Assembly: GCA_016203375.1 (NCBI GenBank)
Contig: JACQMX010000107.1
Coordinates: 1-11,094 of the forward strand
DNA length: 11,094 bases
Origin: Candidatus Woesearchaeota archaeon
GTDB taxonomy: Archaea; Nanobdellota; Nanobdellia; Woesearchaeales; UBA12501
Direction: 5' to 3'
The translations under genes and the position numbers were made by a program. Positions within the stretch are counted from its first letter, which is position 1; every line of letters starts with the position of its first letter. The notes beneath the pieces are model-generated. The model made no database searches. It was not told the DNA's origin and saw only the letters and a program-made list of their open reading frames with translations. Shown here piece after piece: positions 5,880 through 11,094 of the stretch.

Positions 5880-6166
5880 TCATCATCCACAGTAAACAAT
5901 TTACTATCCTTCACCTGATACACACCCAATCGCGCTCCGCAATCGAGCCATCCATGTGCATAATTAAGGCAAGCGAACGCGTTCACTTCCTCCCCTTTCT
6001 TGTGGAAGTGCAGCGCGTCGTCATAATACCGTTGTGCCATGTCAAGAATAATCGCTGCATCCTCTTCTCTGTTTTTTGCCTTTGGTGCTTTCTTGGCCAT
6101 AGCGAGAGCTTCCTTTGTCAAGGCAAAATAATGTTCAAGTCGTTTTGGCGGAATGCTCGCGTCCAT
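5876..6166 (-). CDS. DUF357 family protein
   Basis: This 96-aa protein matches DUF357, a family of short archaeal helical proteins of unknown function. The diagnostic part is A-Q-R-Y-Y-D-D-A-L-H-F-H-K-K-G-E-E (44-60), then N-A-F-A-C-L-N-Y-A-H-G-W-L-D (62-75) and G-A-R-L-G. Length is normal. The start ATG 6166 has no Shine-Dalgarno, but a TATA-like CCTTTTTAAC lies about 25 nt upstream (6187-6197), overlapping the end of rpoK, so it may have its own leaderless transcript besides being near the end of the exosome operon. It overlaps the following 190-aa gene by ATGA. Confidence 0.85.
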   Translation of the reverse strand: MDASIPPKRLEHYFALTKEALAMAKKAPKAKNREEDAAIILDMAQRYYDDALHFHKKGEEVNAFACLNYAHGWLDCGARLGVYQVKDSKLFTVDDE

Positions 6167-6186
6167 AGAATAAAGAAAATAGAAGA

Positions 6187-6197
6187 AGTTAAAAAGG
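6187..6197 (-). promoter_or_regulatory. Possible TATA box of DUF357 / T-tract after rpoK
   Basis: The minus strand reads CCTTTTTAACT just after the last rpoK stop, about 25 nt before ATG 6166. It could serve as a weak TATA box for the DUF357 pair. The pyrimidine-rich run that follows could equally end the exosome operon transcript. Confidence 0.35.
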
Positions 6198-6413
6198 TTA
6201 TTGCTCTGGCTTTGGCGGGGTACGCCTTACCGTCATGGGAATAATACCTTCCTCGAACTCTCGCTACGCGATATCAAGCGGGCTGTATCGCATTTGCTTG
6301 AGCTCTTCCTCACTGAATTTAATAAGGGATGGAGCTCCCATCGCGATTTGCATGGCGCGCGCGCCAAGCATCCTTGCCTTTTCGTATTTTGTGTATTTTT
6401 CGCCTTTTTCCAT
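6198..6413 (-). CDS. rpoK: RNA polymerase subunit K (Rpb6/omega homologue), frame interrupted by TAG
   Basis: RpoK stabilises assembly of the largest polymerase subunit. From ATG 6413 the frame gives [24 protein letters not shown] (8-31), the core signature of RpoK/Rpb6, and then P-L-D-I-A. A TAG at 6264-6266 interrupts it after residue 49. In the same frame the sequence continues [21 protein letters not shown] to TAA at 6198-6200. That continuation is the expected RpoK C-terminus (compare E-F-x-x-G-x-(L/I)-P-I-T-(I/V)-R in archaeal homologues), giving 71 codons in total, a normal size. The start is fixed by GGTGAT right after the rrp42 stop. Either the TAG is decoded, or it is a mutation or base-call error, or the protein is truncated to 49 aa. 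Confidence 0.88.
6264..6266 (-). other. In-frame TAG codon inside rpoK
   Basis: The TAG sits between conserved P-L-D-I-A and R-E-F-E-E-G. Homologues have a variable residue here (often E, I or L), and GAG to TAG would be one base change. It lies at the centre of a short perfect inverted repeat (TCGC-GTA-GCGA, 6261-6271). Confidence 0.85.
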
Positions 6414-6423
6414 TAGTATCACC

Positions 6424-7215
6424 TTATGCCTTGAGGCATTTGCGAAGCTCTGCTGATTTTTGCAAGCCGAGCTCCACCATTTGCTTAATCTCGTCGAGTG
6501 TGAGTTGGCCATCGCCGCCTTTTTGTAAGGCGCAGAGCATGCCACCCTGGGTTGTCGTTACCGTCAGTCGAACATCAAACGTTCTTTCTTCGACAGGGGA
6601 CGGGTCTACCAATAAATTCTTGCCAATCTTGTAGACAGTGACCGCAATAGGAAGCTTTGTCAAGGGAAGCTTCTGCTTCGTCTTCTGGCGATAATCAAGC
6701 TCGGTGCCATCATAATGAGGGAATACGGCGTCTTGAAGCGCCGCCAACGCGGCGAGGCTTGAGGCGTCCAGCAGATTCCCATCATCATTGACCGTGCAGA
6801 TGTCGATCGAAACAATCCAAACTTTCTCGCCAGCTTTAATACACAGCTTTTTCGTGTCAATCGCCTTGGCTTCTCGAATGCCGCGATCGACGACTCGAGC
6901 AAGTTCGATTGATTGTACATCCGGAGGTCCCGCCTCGAATTCTGGCGATGCCATGGGAAGCAGTTCAGCACCAACCATAAGCGATCCATCTTCAGGCATG
7001 TCTGGATACGGCTCACTGATAAACAACTTTACTCCAGCGAGTACTTCCGTTTCGCCGATCTTCACGCGCGCTGAGCCTTCAGCGGTTTTGGAAATGCCAT
7101 ATTCAACCTTGACGGGGCGCCACTCGTCTAGTTTTCTGCCGTCAAATCTGATGCCTTTGTTGAGCGCGTTTGTCAGATGTTGCTGCATGGTGTCATTAAG
7201 AAGGGAAGCGCTCAT
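6424..7215 (-). CDS. rrp42: Exosome subunit Rrp42
   Basis: Rrp42 is the RNase PH-like, non-catalytic partner of Rrp41 in the hexameric ring of the archaeal exosome, which degrades and tails RNA from the 3' end. The 263-aa protein shows the family's R-F-D-G-R-K start (23-28), [19 protein letters not shown] (45-63), and V-D-R-G-I-R-E-A (109-116). It then has [17 protein letters not shown] (144-160), and the [12 protein letters not shown] segment near residues 220-232. Its ATG overlaps the rrp41 stop (ATGA) and is preceded by GGAGGTGA within rrp41, so the two are translationally coupled. Length is typical. Confidence 0.95.
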   Translation of the reverse strand: MSASLLNDTMQQHLTNALNKGIRFDGRKLDEWRPVKVEYGISKTAEGSARVKIGETEVLAGVKLFISEPYPDMPEDGSLMVGAELLPMASPEFEAGPPDVQSIELARVVDRGIREAKAIDTKKLCIKAGEKVWIVSIDICTVNDDGNLLDASSLAALAALQDAVFPHYDGTELDYRQKTKQKLPLTKLPIAVTVYKIGKNLLVDPSPVEERTFDVRLTVTTTQGGMLCALQKGGDGQLTLDEIKQMVELGLQKSAELRKCLKA

Positions 7216-7949
7216 TCTACGTCACCTCCTTCGTCGCCGCCTTCTTGGCCTTTGTATTTTTCCTTTAAGGCGGTTTTTTGGATCTCATAGATCTTGTTGC
7301 AAGCGTCCTTTGCGAGCTCTAAGGCTTTATATAACTCATCTTTGTGGATGTCGCCATCCATCTGCAATAGGGTGTATTCGCCGGTGCTTGGCAGCATGGC
7401 AACAGGAATATCCGCTACCGGGCCGTCTTCGTACGCCTCTTCCTGGTAGTCAAGGTCTACAACAAGCTTGTCATCAACTTTTCCAACAGCAATCGCCGCA
7501 ACCAAGTCCTTCATGGGAAGGCCAGCGTCGGCAAGCGCGATGGACGCCGCGCAAATGCCCGCGCACCTGCTTCCCGCGTCTGTCTGTGGAAGATCGATAA
7601 AAACATCAACAACTGTATTTGGGTAATCACTCAAGTCAAGAACGGGTAAAAGCGCCTTCTCAGTGACAAGGGAAATTTCCTTCGCGCGTCGATTCGGGCC
7701 TGGCTTGACGCGTTCGCCCGCTCCGGAGAACGGCATCATGTTGTAGCTGCATCGCAGGACGCCTGTTTTTGGATTCTGCATAAATTTTGGATGCAATTCT
7801 CGAGGTCCATAAACCGTTGCGTAGGCGATCGTGTTACCAATGCGGAATAAGGCGGAGCCATGCGCTCGTGGCACAACGCCTGCCTTTGCTTCTATGGGGC
7901 GAAGGTCGCTAAAGCTTTTTCGTCCATCGAATCGTTTTGTGTATGCCAT
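7212..7949 (-). CDS. rrp41: Exosome catalytic subunit Rrp41
   Basis: Rrp41 carries the phosphorolytic 3'-5' exoribonuclease site of the archaeal exosome. The 245-aa protein has the RNase PH fold with K-R-F-D-G-R (5-10), Y-G-P-R-E-L-H-P (47-54) and the RNA-contacting G-P-N-R-R-A-K-E (84-91). The phosphate-binding A-D/T-D-A-G-S-R motif appears as T-D-A-G-S-R (123-128), and the catalytic Asp is in V-A-D-I-P-V-A-M (D180). So the active site looks intact. The C-terminus is a short G/D/E-rich tail (234-245). It follows rrp4 by 13 nt with GGTGA as ribosome-binding site, and overlaps rrp42 by 4 nt. Confidence 0.96.
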   Translation of the reverse strand: MAYTKRFDGRKSFSDLRPIEAKAGVVPRAHGSALFRIGNTIAYATVYGPRELHPKFMQNPKTGVLRCSYNMMPFSGAGERVKPGPNRRAKEISLVTEKALLPVLDLSDYPNTVVDVFIDLPQTDAGSRCAGICAASIALADAGLPMKDLVAAIAVGKVDDKLVVDLDYQEEAYEDGPVADIPVAMLPSTGEYTLLQMDGDIHKDELYKALELAKDACNKIYEIQKTALKEKYKGQEGGDEGGDVE

Positions 7950-7962
7950 TATTTCACCATGC

Positions 7963-8661
7963 CTATTTCGTAACTTCCTTCAATTTATTCGTGAGAAAGT
8001 CTTTAATTTTATCCGTGAGTCCAGAAAGATGTCCTTCTTTCTCTATTTTCCTTATGGCCTCAACAGCGATGTTTTCCATATGCGCCTCGCCTTCCAGCCA
8101 GATCAAGCCATTTTGCCCAACAACGATCTTGACGCCAGTGGCATCTTTGATCATGCTCACCATGCTTCCTAGCTTGCCGATTATGCGAGGCACTTTGTTA
8201 GTGTTTACTTCAATCACTCTGCCGCCAAGCAACTTGCGTAAACCAGGGCCACGCATGGTTATATCCACAAGCTTTTGGGAAGTGACATTAATAATCTTCG
8301 TGACGATATAATCGCCAAGAGCATAATACTTTGACAAGTCTGAGCCGCGCTCGATAAATTCGCTTGTCGCGTCCTTCATGCCAAGCACTGCTTCGTATGG
8401 CGAGTTAGTACTTAGTCGCCAACCAGCGATCATGATATCGCTTACTTGGCCGATGATGGTGTCGCCGCGCTTTGGAATATATCGTCCAGACAGCGGAATG
8501 ATCTTAAGCACCTTTCCATCGACCTTAAGCAAGCCTAAGCGCGCCGCTCGGATATCCTCTTTTATGCGATACGTGCCAAAGCTGGGGAGAAAATCCATTC
8601 CCTGCGCGAGAAGTTCACCAGGAACAACGATTGCTTTGTCGCTAACTTTCAATTCACTCAT
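7963..8661 (-). CDS. rrp4: Exosome RNA-binding subunit Rrp4
   Basis: Rrp4 forms the cap on the Rrp41-Rrp42 ring and feeds RNA into it. The 232-aa protein has the N-terminal V-V-P-G-E-L-L (12-18) and G-T-Y region. An S1 domain follows, from about 63 to 140 (Y-I-P-K-R-G-D-T-I-I-G-Q-V). A KH-type domain spans about 145-215 with I-G-K-L-G-S (161-166) and G-Q-N-G-L-I-W-L-E-G (182-191). This layout is the Rrp4 standard. The ATG is preceded by AAGGTGAAATACT. It ends in TAG, with TGA three codons later. Confidence 0.95.
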   Translation of the reverse strand: MSELKVSDKAIVVPGELLAQGMDFLPSFGTYRIKEDIRAARLGLLKVDGKVLKIIPLSGRYIPKRGDTIIGQVSDIMIAGWRLSTNSPYEAVLGMKDATSEFIERGSDLSKYYALGDYIVTKIINVTSQKLVDITMRGPGLRKLLGGRVIEVNTNKVPRIIGKLGSMVSMIKDATGVKIVVGQNGLIWLEGEAHMENIAVEAIRKIEKEGHLSGLTDKIKDFLTNKLKEVTK

Positions 8662-8672
8662 AGTATTTCACC

Positions 8673-9389
8673 TTATTGAATAACTCTTGTCTCTGCTCCA
8701 CCATGCGTTAATTTGTTCAGTCGATCGTAAAAATCCGCCTCGAGTCCAGCGGGAATTTCGATCACGCAGGAATAGCTTCCATCATCATTCCATTTTTCCT
8801 GTTGCGGCTTTGCGAATTGCATAATAGCGTTAATCGCTTTGCCCGCATGTGTTGCAGGAATTCTGATGGCAATCTTGCGCTGCTCGAACGATATGGGCAA
8901 GATTGGCCGCAGCTGTTTGACAATTGGGTCAACCTGCTCTTCGGCGGTTTTGTATTCATCGATCTTGATTTTTGCTTCCGCCATCGCGTTCTCAATGCGT
9001 TGCGGCGGATGCGGGAATTTTGTTTGTGGATCAATCGCGTTTCTCGCAATGATTGTGATAATGCGTTTGCGCTTCTCTTCGCGCAGCTTTTCGCGATATT
9101 CAGCGGTGAGCTGAATCTCACCTTCTTTCATGATGGTAGTAGCGATGCGCAACACATCAGTGCTGCCAAAGACGGCCTTCAACTGTGTTTCCGCGGCAAA
9201 AACCCCTCTGCTCACATCGCTAAAGATTTTCTCGCTGCGAAGGACGTCTTTTATGTCTACTGCCTTGCCTTTCTTGAATTCGATGGCAAGGTCAGGGTCA
9301 ACCGCGACTTCAAACACACTGCCGCCTTTCTTTAGGCGGGCGAGGTTAAAAGAGACGCGCTCTTTATCGAAGATCTGTTGCCGGTGCAT
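8673..9389 (-). CDS. SBDS-family ribosome maturation protein
   Basis: SBDS (Sdo1) family proteins act in maturation of the large ribosomal subunit; in eukaryotes SBDS works with EFL1 to release eIF6. The 238-aa protein has three domains. The N-terminal FYSH domain runs to about residue 90 (A-R-L-K-K-G-G-S-V-F-E-V-A-V-D-P, 17-32). The central helical domain (about 95-165) has R-x-I-I-T-I-I-A-R-N-A-I-D-P and F-P-H-P-P-Q-R-I. The C-terminal ferredoxin-like domain is about 166-238. The N-terminus is slightly longer than usual. The ATG begins 1 nt after the psmA TAG, and its clustering with exosome genes is conserved in archaea. Confidence 0.95.
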   Translation of the reverse strand: MHRQQIFDKERVSFNLARLKKGGSVFEVAVDPDLAIEFKKGKAVDIKDVLRSEKIFSDVSRGVFAAETQLKAVFGSTDVLRIATTIMKEGEIQLTAEYREKLREEKRKRIITIIARNAIDPQTKFPHPPQRIENAMAEAKIKIDEYKTAEEQVDPIVKQLRPILPISFEQRKIAIRIPATHAGKAINAIMQFAKPQQEKWNDDGSYSCVIEIPAGLEADFYDRLNKLTHGGAETRVIQ

Positions 9390-9390
9390 C

Positions 9391-10122
9391 CTACTTTTTC
9401 TTAACCTCTTTTAGGAGCTTGTCTATGCGATCTTTTTCTACTTTTGTGAAGGTTCTTGTATCAGCGCGAACATATGCGCAGTCAAGGCGATCAACCGTAA
9501 TATTATTTTCAAGTGCCTTGGCCAATGCTTTGATGCCAAGTTTCATCGCGTCATCAATCGACATATCACGCCGGTATTCTTTATTGAGAATTTCCTCGAT
9601 CTCTGTTTCTCCTTCGCCAATCACGCACGCCTTGTACTCAAAGTAAATTCCTGTTGGGTCTGTTTTGTATAATGTTAAACCTCGTACATCCGCGCCGCCG
9701 ATGAGGATGGAAACGCCGAAAGGCCGAAGGCCACCGGATTGCGTGCAGATTTGCTTGAGATCACAAATATCTTTTACAATAGAAAGCACATCGATAGGCG
9801 TATCATAGGTTACTCGATTTTGTTGCGCTCGGAGCTGGGCGCGCTCAATCAATACACGCGCATCGGAAAGAATGCCTGCCGCAGTTGCTCCAATATGCTC
9901 ATCAATCTTGAAAATCTTTTCTATGGCATCAGCCACAATAAGCTGGTCAACGATGCGTTTATCTGTTACAAACACAACACCGTCCTTTACTACCATACCA
10001 ATGGCCGTACTGCCCTGCTTGACTGTTTTCTTCGCATACTCAACTTGAAGGAGCCGTCCATCCGGGCTGAACATGGTGATAGCGCGGTCATAGCCCATCA
10101 CCTGATGGCTCATTGGCTGCAT
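9391..10122 (-). CDS. psmA: Proteasome subunit alpha
   Basis: This is an alpha subunit of the 20S proteasome; rings of alpha subunits gate entry to the beta-ring protease chamber. It carries the family signature Y-D-R-A-I-T-M-F-S-P-D-G-R-L-L-Q-V-E-Y-A (11-30), with K-Q-G-S-T-A-I-G (35-42) and S-G-G-L-R-P-F-G-V-S following. The alpha family has no catalytic threonine. The in-frame ATG at 10146 is rejected in favour of ATG 10122, because AAGGAGG lies 8 nt before the latter. This gives 243 aa, a normal size. A 28-nt gap follows rnp2. It ends in TAG. Confidence 0.95.
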   Translation of the reverse strand: MQPMSHQVMGYDRAITMFSPDGRLLQVEYAKKTVKQGSTAIGMVVKDGVVFVTDKRIVDQLIVADAIEKIFKIDEHIGATAAGILSDARVLIERAQLRAQQNRVTYDTPIDVLSIVKDICDLKQICTQSGGLRPFGVSILIGGADVRGLTLYKTDPTGIYFEYKACVIGEGETEIEEILNKEYRRDMSIDDAMKLGIKALAKALENNITVDRLDCAYVRADTRTFTKVEKDRIDKLLKEVKKK

Positions 10123-10150
10123 ATTTTCGTCCTCCTTTTCTTTCATGGTT

Positions 10151-10522
10151 TCAACCTGCCGTGTTTTTTTCCGTTATTTTTTTTATTTTGCGAAGGATGC
10201 CTGACACCTTTGTCGTGCGGACAATCACCGCTTGATCAGCAATCATTGTGATGAGCGCAAGGCTCGCTTTGAGTTGGTTAACATACTTCGTGTTTACCTT
10301 TAAAACGCCACGCTGCTTGTTCCCATCCCATGTGTCCGCAAGCACCCACAAACCTGACTTTGCTGTTTCAAGCTCGCCTAAAAGCTGAAGGGCTTGCTTC
10401 CATATTTCTCTGGAAACAGGAGTTACCTCGGGGATTTTGCCTTTCGAAAGGATTTCAAAGGCGATATATCTGTTTTTCTCCCGAAGCGTTGGAATTAATG
10501 GTTTCACGCGCTTATTCGCCAT
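10151..10522 (-). CDS. rnp2: RNase P protein subunit Pop5 (Rnp2)
   Basis: Pop5/Rpp14-type subunit of archaeal RNase P, the ribonucleoprotein that removes tRNA 5' leaders; it pairs with Rpp30. The 123-aa protein contains K-P-L-I-P-T-L-R-E-K-N-R-Y-I-A-F-E-I (7-24), L-L-G-E-L-E-T-A-K-S-G-L-W (47-59), K-Q-R-G-V-L-K-V-N-x-K-Y-V (69-81) and V-R-T-T-K-V-S-G-I-L-R-K (101-112), all diagnostic. ATG 10522 is preceded by AAGGGA with 6 nt spacing. It is the first gene of the superoperon in this window, with a TATA box near 10614-10621 as the likely promoter. It ends in TGA. Confidence 0.94.
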   Translation of the reverse strand: MANKRVKPLIPTLREKNRYIAFEILSKGKIPEVTPVSREIWKQALQLLGELETAKSGLWVLADTWDGNKQRGVLKVNTKYVNQLKASLALITMIADQAVIVRTTKVSGILRKIKKITEKNTAG

Positions 10523-10536
10523 GATTTCCCTTAAAA

Positions 10537-10552
10537 CAGTTTTCTTTAACTG
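10537..10552. repeat. Small hairpin in the rnp2 leader
   Basis: CAGTT (10537-10541) and AACTG (10548-10552) form a perfect 5-bp stem around a 6-base loop, upstream of the rnp2 start. The rest of the 261-base gap 10523-10783 shows only the two divergent TATA boxes; the 65-codon frame inside it is not supported. Confidence 0.25.
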
Positions 10553-10613
10553 AGAAAATGTGCATGTAGCTCGATTTTCTCCTTTCTCTCAGGGGACTGG
10601 GATTTTGTCAGAG

Positions 10614-10621
10614 TATAAAAA
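10614..10621 (-). promoter_or_regulatory. Probable TATA box of the rnp2-psmA-exosome operon
   Basis: The minus strand reads TTTTTATA about 95 nt before ATG 10522, giving a leader of about 65 nt, in keeping with the Shine-Dalgarno seen at rnp2. The same bases read TATAAAAA on the plus strand, so direction is not certain. Confidence 0.4.
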
Positions 10622-10727
10622 GGTATTGGTTTGTAATATGCTGGCTTATAATGTCTATAATGCTATTTTATTGCCAATTAGGCTGTTTTCTCTTTTCATC
10701 TATTCTTTGCATTGTCATAAACAAAGA

Positions 10728-10737
10728 TTTTTATATG
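10728..10737 (+). promoter_or_regulatory. TATA box of the tandem microprotein genes
   Basis: TTTTTATATG precedes the first 45-aa gene by about 50 nt, predicting a start near 10758-10760 and a leader of about 25 nt carrying AAGGTGAT. Confidence 0.55.
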
Positions 10738-10783
10738 AGTGTGCTATAATGATTTGATACAGTGATAGTAAGAAGGTGATTGT

Positions 10784-10921
10784 ATGGCAAAGGCATTAAA
10801 AAAGCGAGGCGTTCAGCGAATAAGTCGAACGAAATTCTTGGACAAACATACTGCTAGCCCATTGAAAGGTCGCAGCGGCCCAACATATCGTCGGGTTCGC
10901 AGGCAATTGCCACGTTATTAG
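10784..10921 (+). CDS. Basic 45-aa microprotein 1, unknown function
   Basis: ATG 10784 follows AAGGTGAT with ideal spacing and a TATA box, which supports expression. The 45-aa product has 15 Lys/Arg and no acidic residue except D20. The C-terminal half carries K-G-R-S-G-P-T-Y-R-R-V-R-R-Q, matched by the next gene as K-G-R-G-G-P-T-H-R-K-R-R-Q. It must bind nucleic acid if folded like other such proteins; a small ribosomal or chromatin protein is the likely class, but I do not recognise a named family. It ends in TAG with TGA four codons later. It diverges from the exosome operon. Confidence 0.72.
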   Translation: MAKALKKRGVQRISRTKFLDKHTASPLKGRSGPTYRRVRRQLPRY

Positions 10922-10942
10922 CATACTCTTTGAGGTGATACT

Positions 10943-11080
10943 ATGCCTACAGCAGTCGAAAGAAATCGGCGAAAAAAGTTTCGTTCTGGATATTTAGGAC
11001 AAGTGAAAGGTCGCGGCGGGCCAACGCATCGAAAAAGACGACAAGTAAGGGCACCAGCAAGCGCGAGAAGCATGCGATAA
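10943..11080 (+). CDS. Basic 45-aa microprotein 2, paralogue of the preceding gene
   Basis: ATG 10943 is preceded by GAGGTGATACT and lies 21 nt after the previous stop. The 45-aa product has 15 Lys/Arg and shares the K-G-R-x-G-P-T-x-R motif and exact length with the upstream gene. The DNA encoding the motif is nearly the same (GAAAGGTCGC, then GCGG and CCAAC). So the pair arose by duplication. The N-terminal halves and the A-P-A-S-A-R-S-M-R tail differ. Function unknown; a ribosome-associated or DNA-binding role is inference only. It ends in TAA just before a T-rich run. Confidence 0.7.
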   Translation: MPTAVERNRRKKFRSGYLGQVKGRGGPTHRKRRQVRAPASARSMR

Positions 11081-11094
11081 ATTTTCTTTTTTTC
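11081..11094 (+). terminator. T-rich terminator after the microprotein genes
   Basis: The window ends ATTTTCTTTTTTTC directly after the stop codon, a typical archaeal T-tract terminator. It may continue beyond the window. Confidence 0.5.

Noticed and set aside
6264-6266. Whole-genome reassignment of TAG to a sense codon.
   Set aside because: Five genes in the window end with TAG at or near their expected C-termini, so TAG works as a stop in general.
6414-6545. N-terminal extension of the rpoK frame into rrp42 (start at 6545).
   Set aside because: The extension is antisense-free but overlaps rrp42 in another frame and has no similarity to RpoK; ATG 6413 has a Shine-Dalgarno at the rrp42 stop.
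10123-10146. Upstream ATG for psmA adding eight residues.
   Set aside because: The AAGGAGG ribosome-binding site falls inside this extension and points to ATG 10122.
10560-10757. 65-codon open frame in the rnp2/microprotein intergenic region.
   Set aside because: It runs across both divergent TATA boxes, lacks a ribosome-binding site and has a composition unlike the real genes.
1-11094. CRISPR arrays, transposase genes, tRNA or rRNA genes.
   Set aside because: No regularly spaced repeats, transposase motifs or RNA gene signatures were seen.

Overview
The window comes from an archaeon. Every recognisable informational gene is of the archaeal/eukaryotic type: ribosomal proteins S19e, L39e and L31e, PDCD5, Cbf5, RNase P Pop5, proteasome alpha, SBDS, exosome Rrp4/Rrp41/Rrp42 and RNA polymerase subunit K. 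Promoters look archaeal, with TATA boxes about 25-28 nt before several start codons (leaderless genes). Internal operon genes carry Shine-Dalgarno sites of the GGTGAT type. Compact genes, an orphan YqhQ/DUF1385 protein and a YdjM-like membrane hydrolase suggest a DPANN (Woesearchaeota-like) or other uncultivated lineage, but this placement is inference.

Layout. 1-358: 3' part of an Lrp/AsnC regulator, cut by the window edge. 368-1640, minus strand: a 101-aa helical protein and a DUF1385 membrane protein, each behind its own TATA box. 1641-1890: divergent promoter region with a foldable leader. 1891-3460, plus strand: ribosomal operon S19e, PDCD5, L39e, L31e, in which S19e and especially L31e carry low-complexity charged tails. 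3483-3977, minus strand: YdjM-like membrane protein. 3978-4252: divergent intergenic region holding a striking nested inverted repeat. 4253-5260, plus strand: Cbf5. 5307-6166, minus strand: DUF357 protein and an unknown 190-aa protein overlapping by 4 nt. 6198-10522, minus strand (transcribed from high to low coordinates): rnp2 (Pop5), psmA, SBDS, rrp4, rrp41, rrp42, rpoK, which is the archaeal exosome/proteasome superoperon. 10784-11080, plus strand: two tandem, related 45-aa very basic proteins of unknown function, then a T-rich end.

The genes mostly serve RNA processing, ribosome assembly and protein turnover: RNase P matures tRNA, the exosome degrades RNA, SBDS acts in 60S maturation, Cbf5 makes pseudouridine in rRNA, and the proteasome alpha ring handles protein breakdown.

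Most notable: the rpoK reading frame is interrupted by an in-frame TAG after residue 49, while the following 21 codons still encode the conserved RpoK C-terminus. TAG is the ordinary stop of at least five other genes here, so this is not a simple whole-genome reassignment. Other points of interest are the nested palindrome upstream of cbf5, the tandem basic microproteins, and the long tail of L31e.
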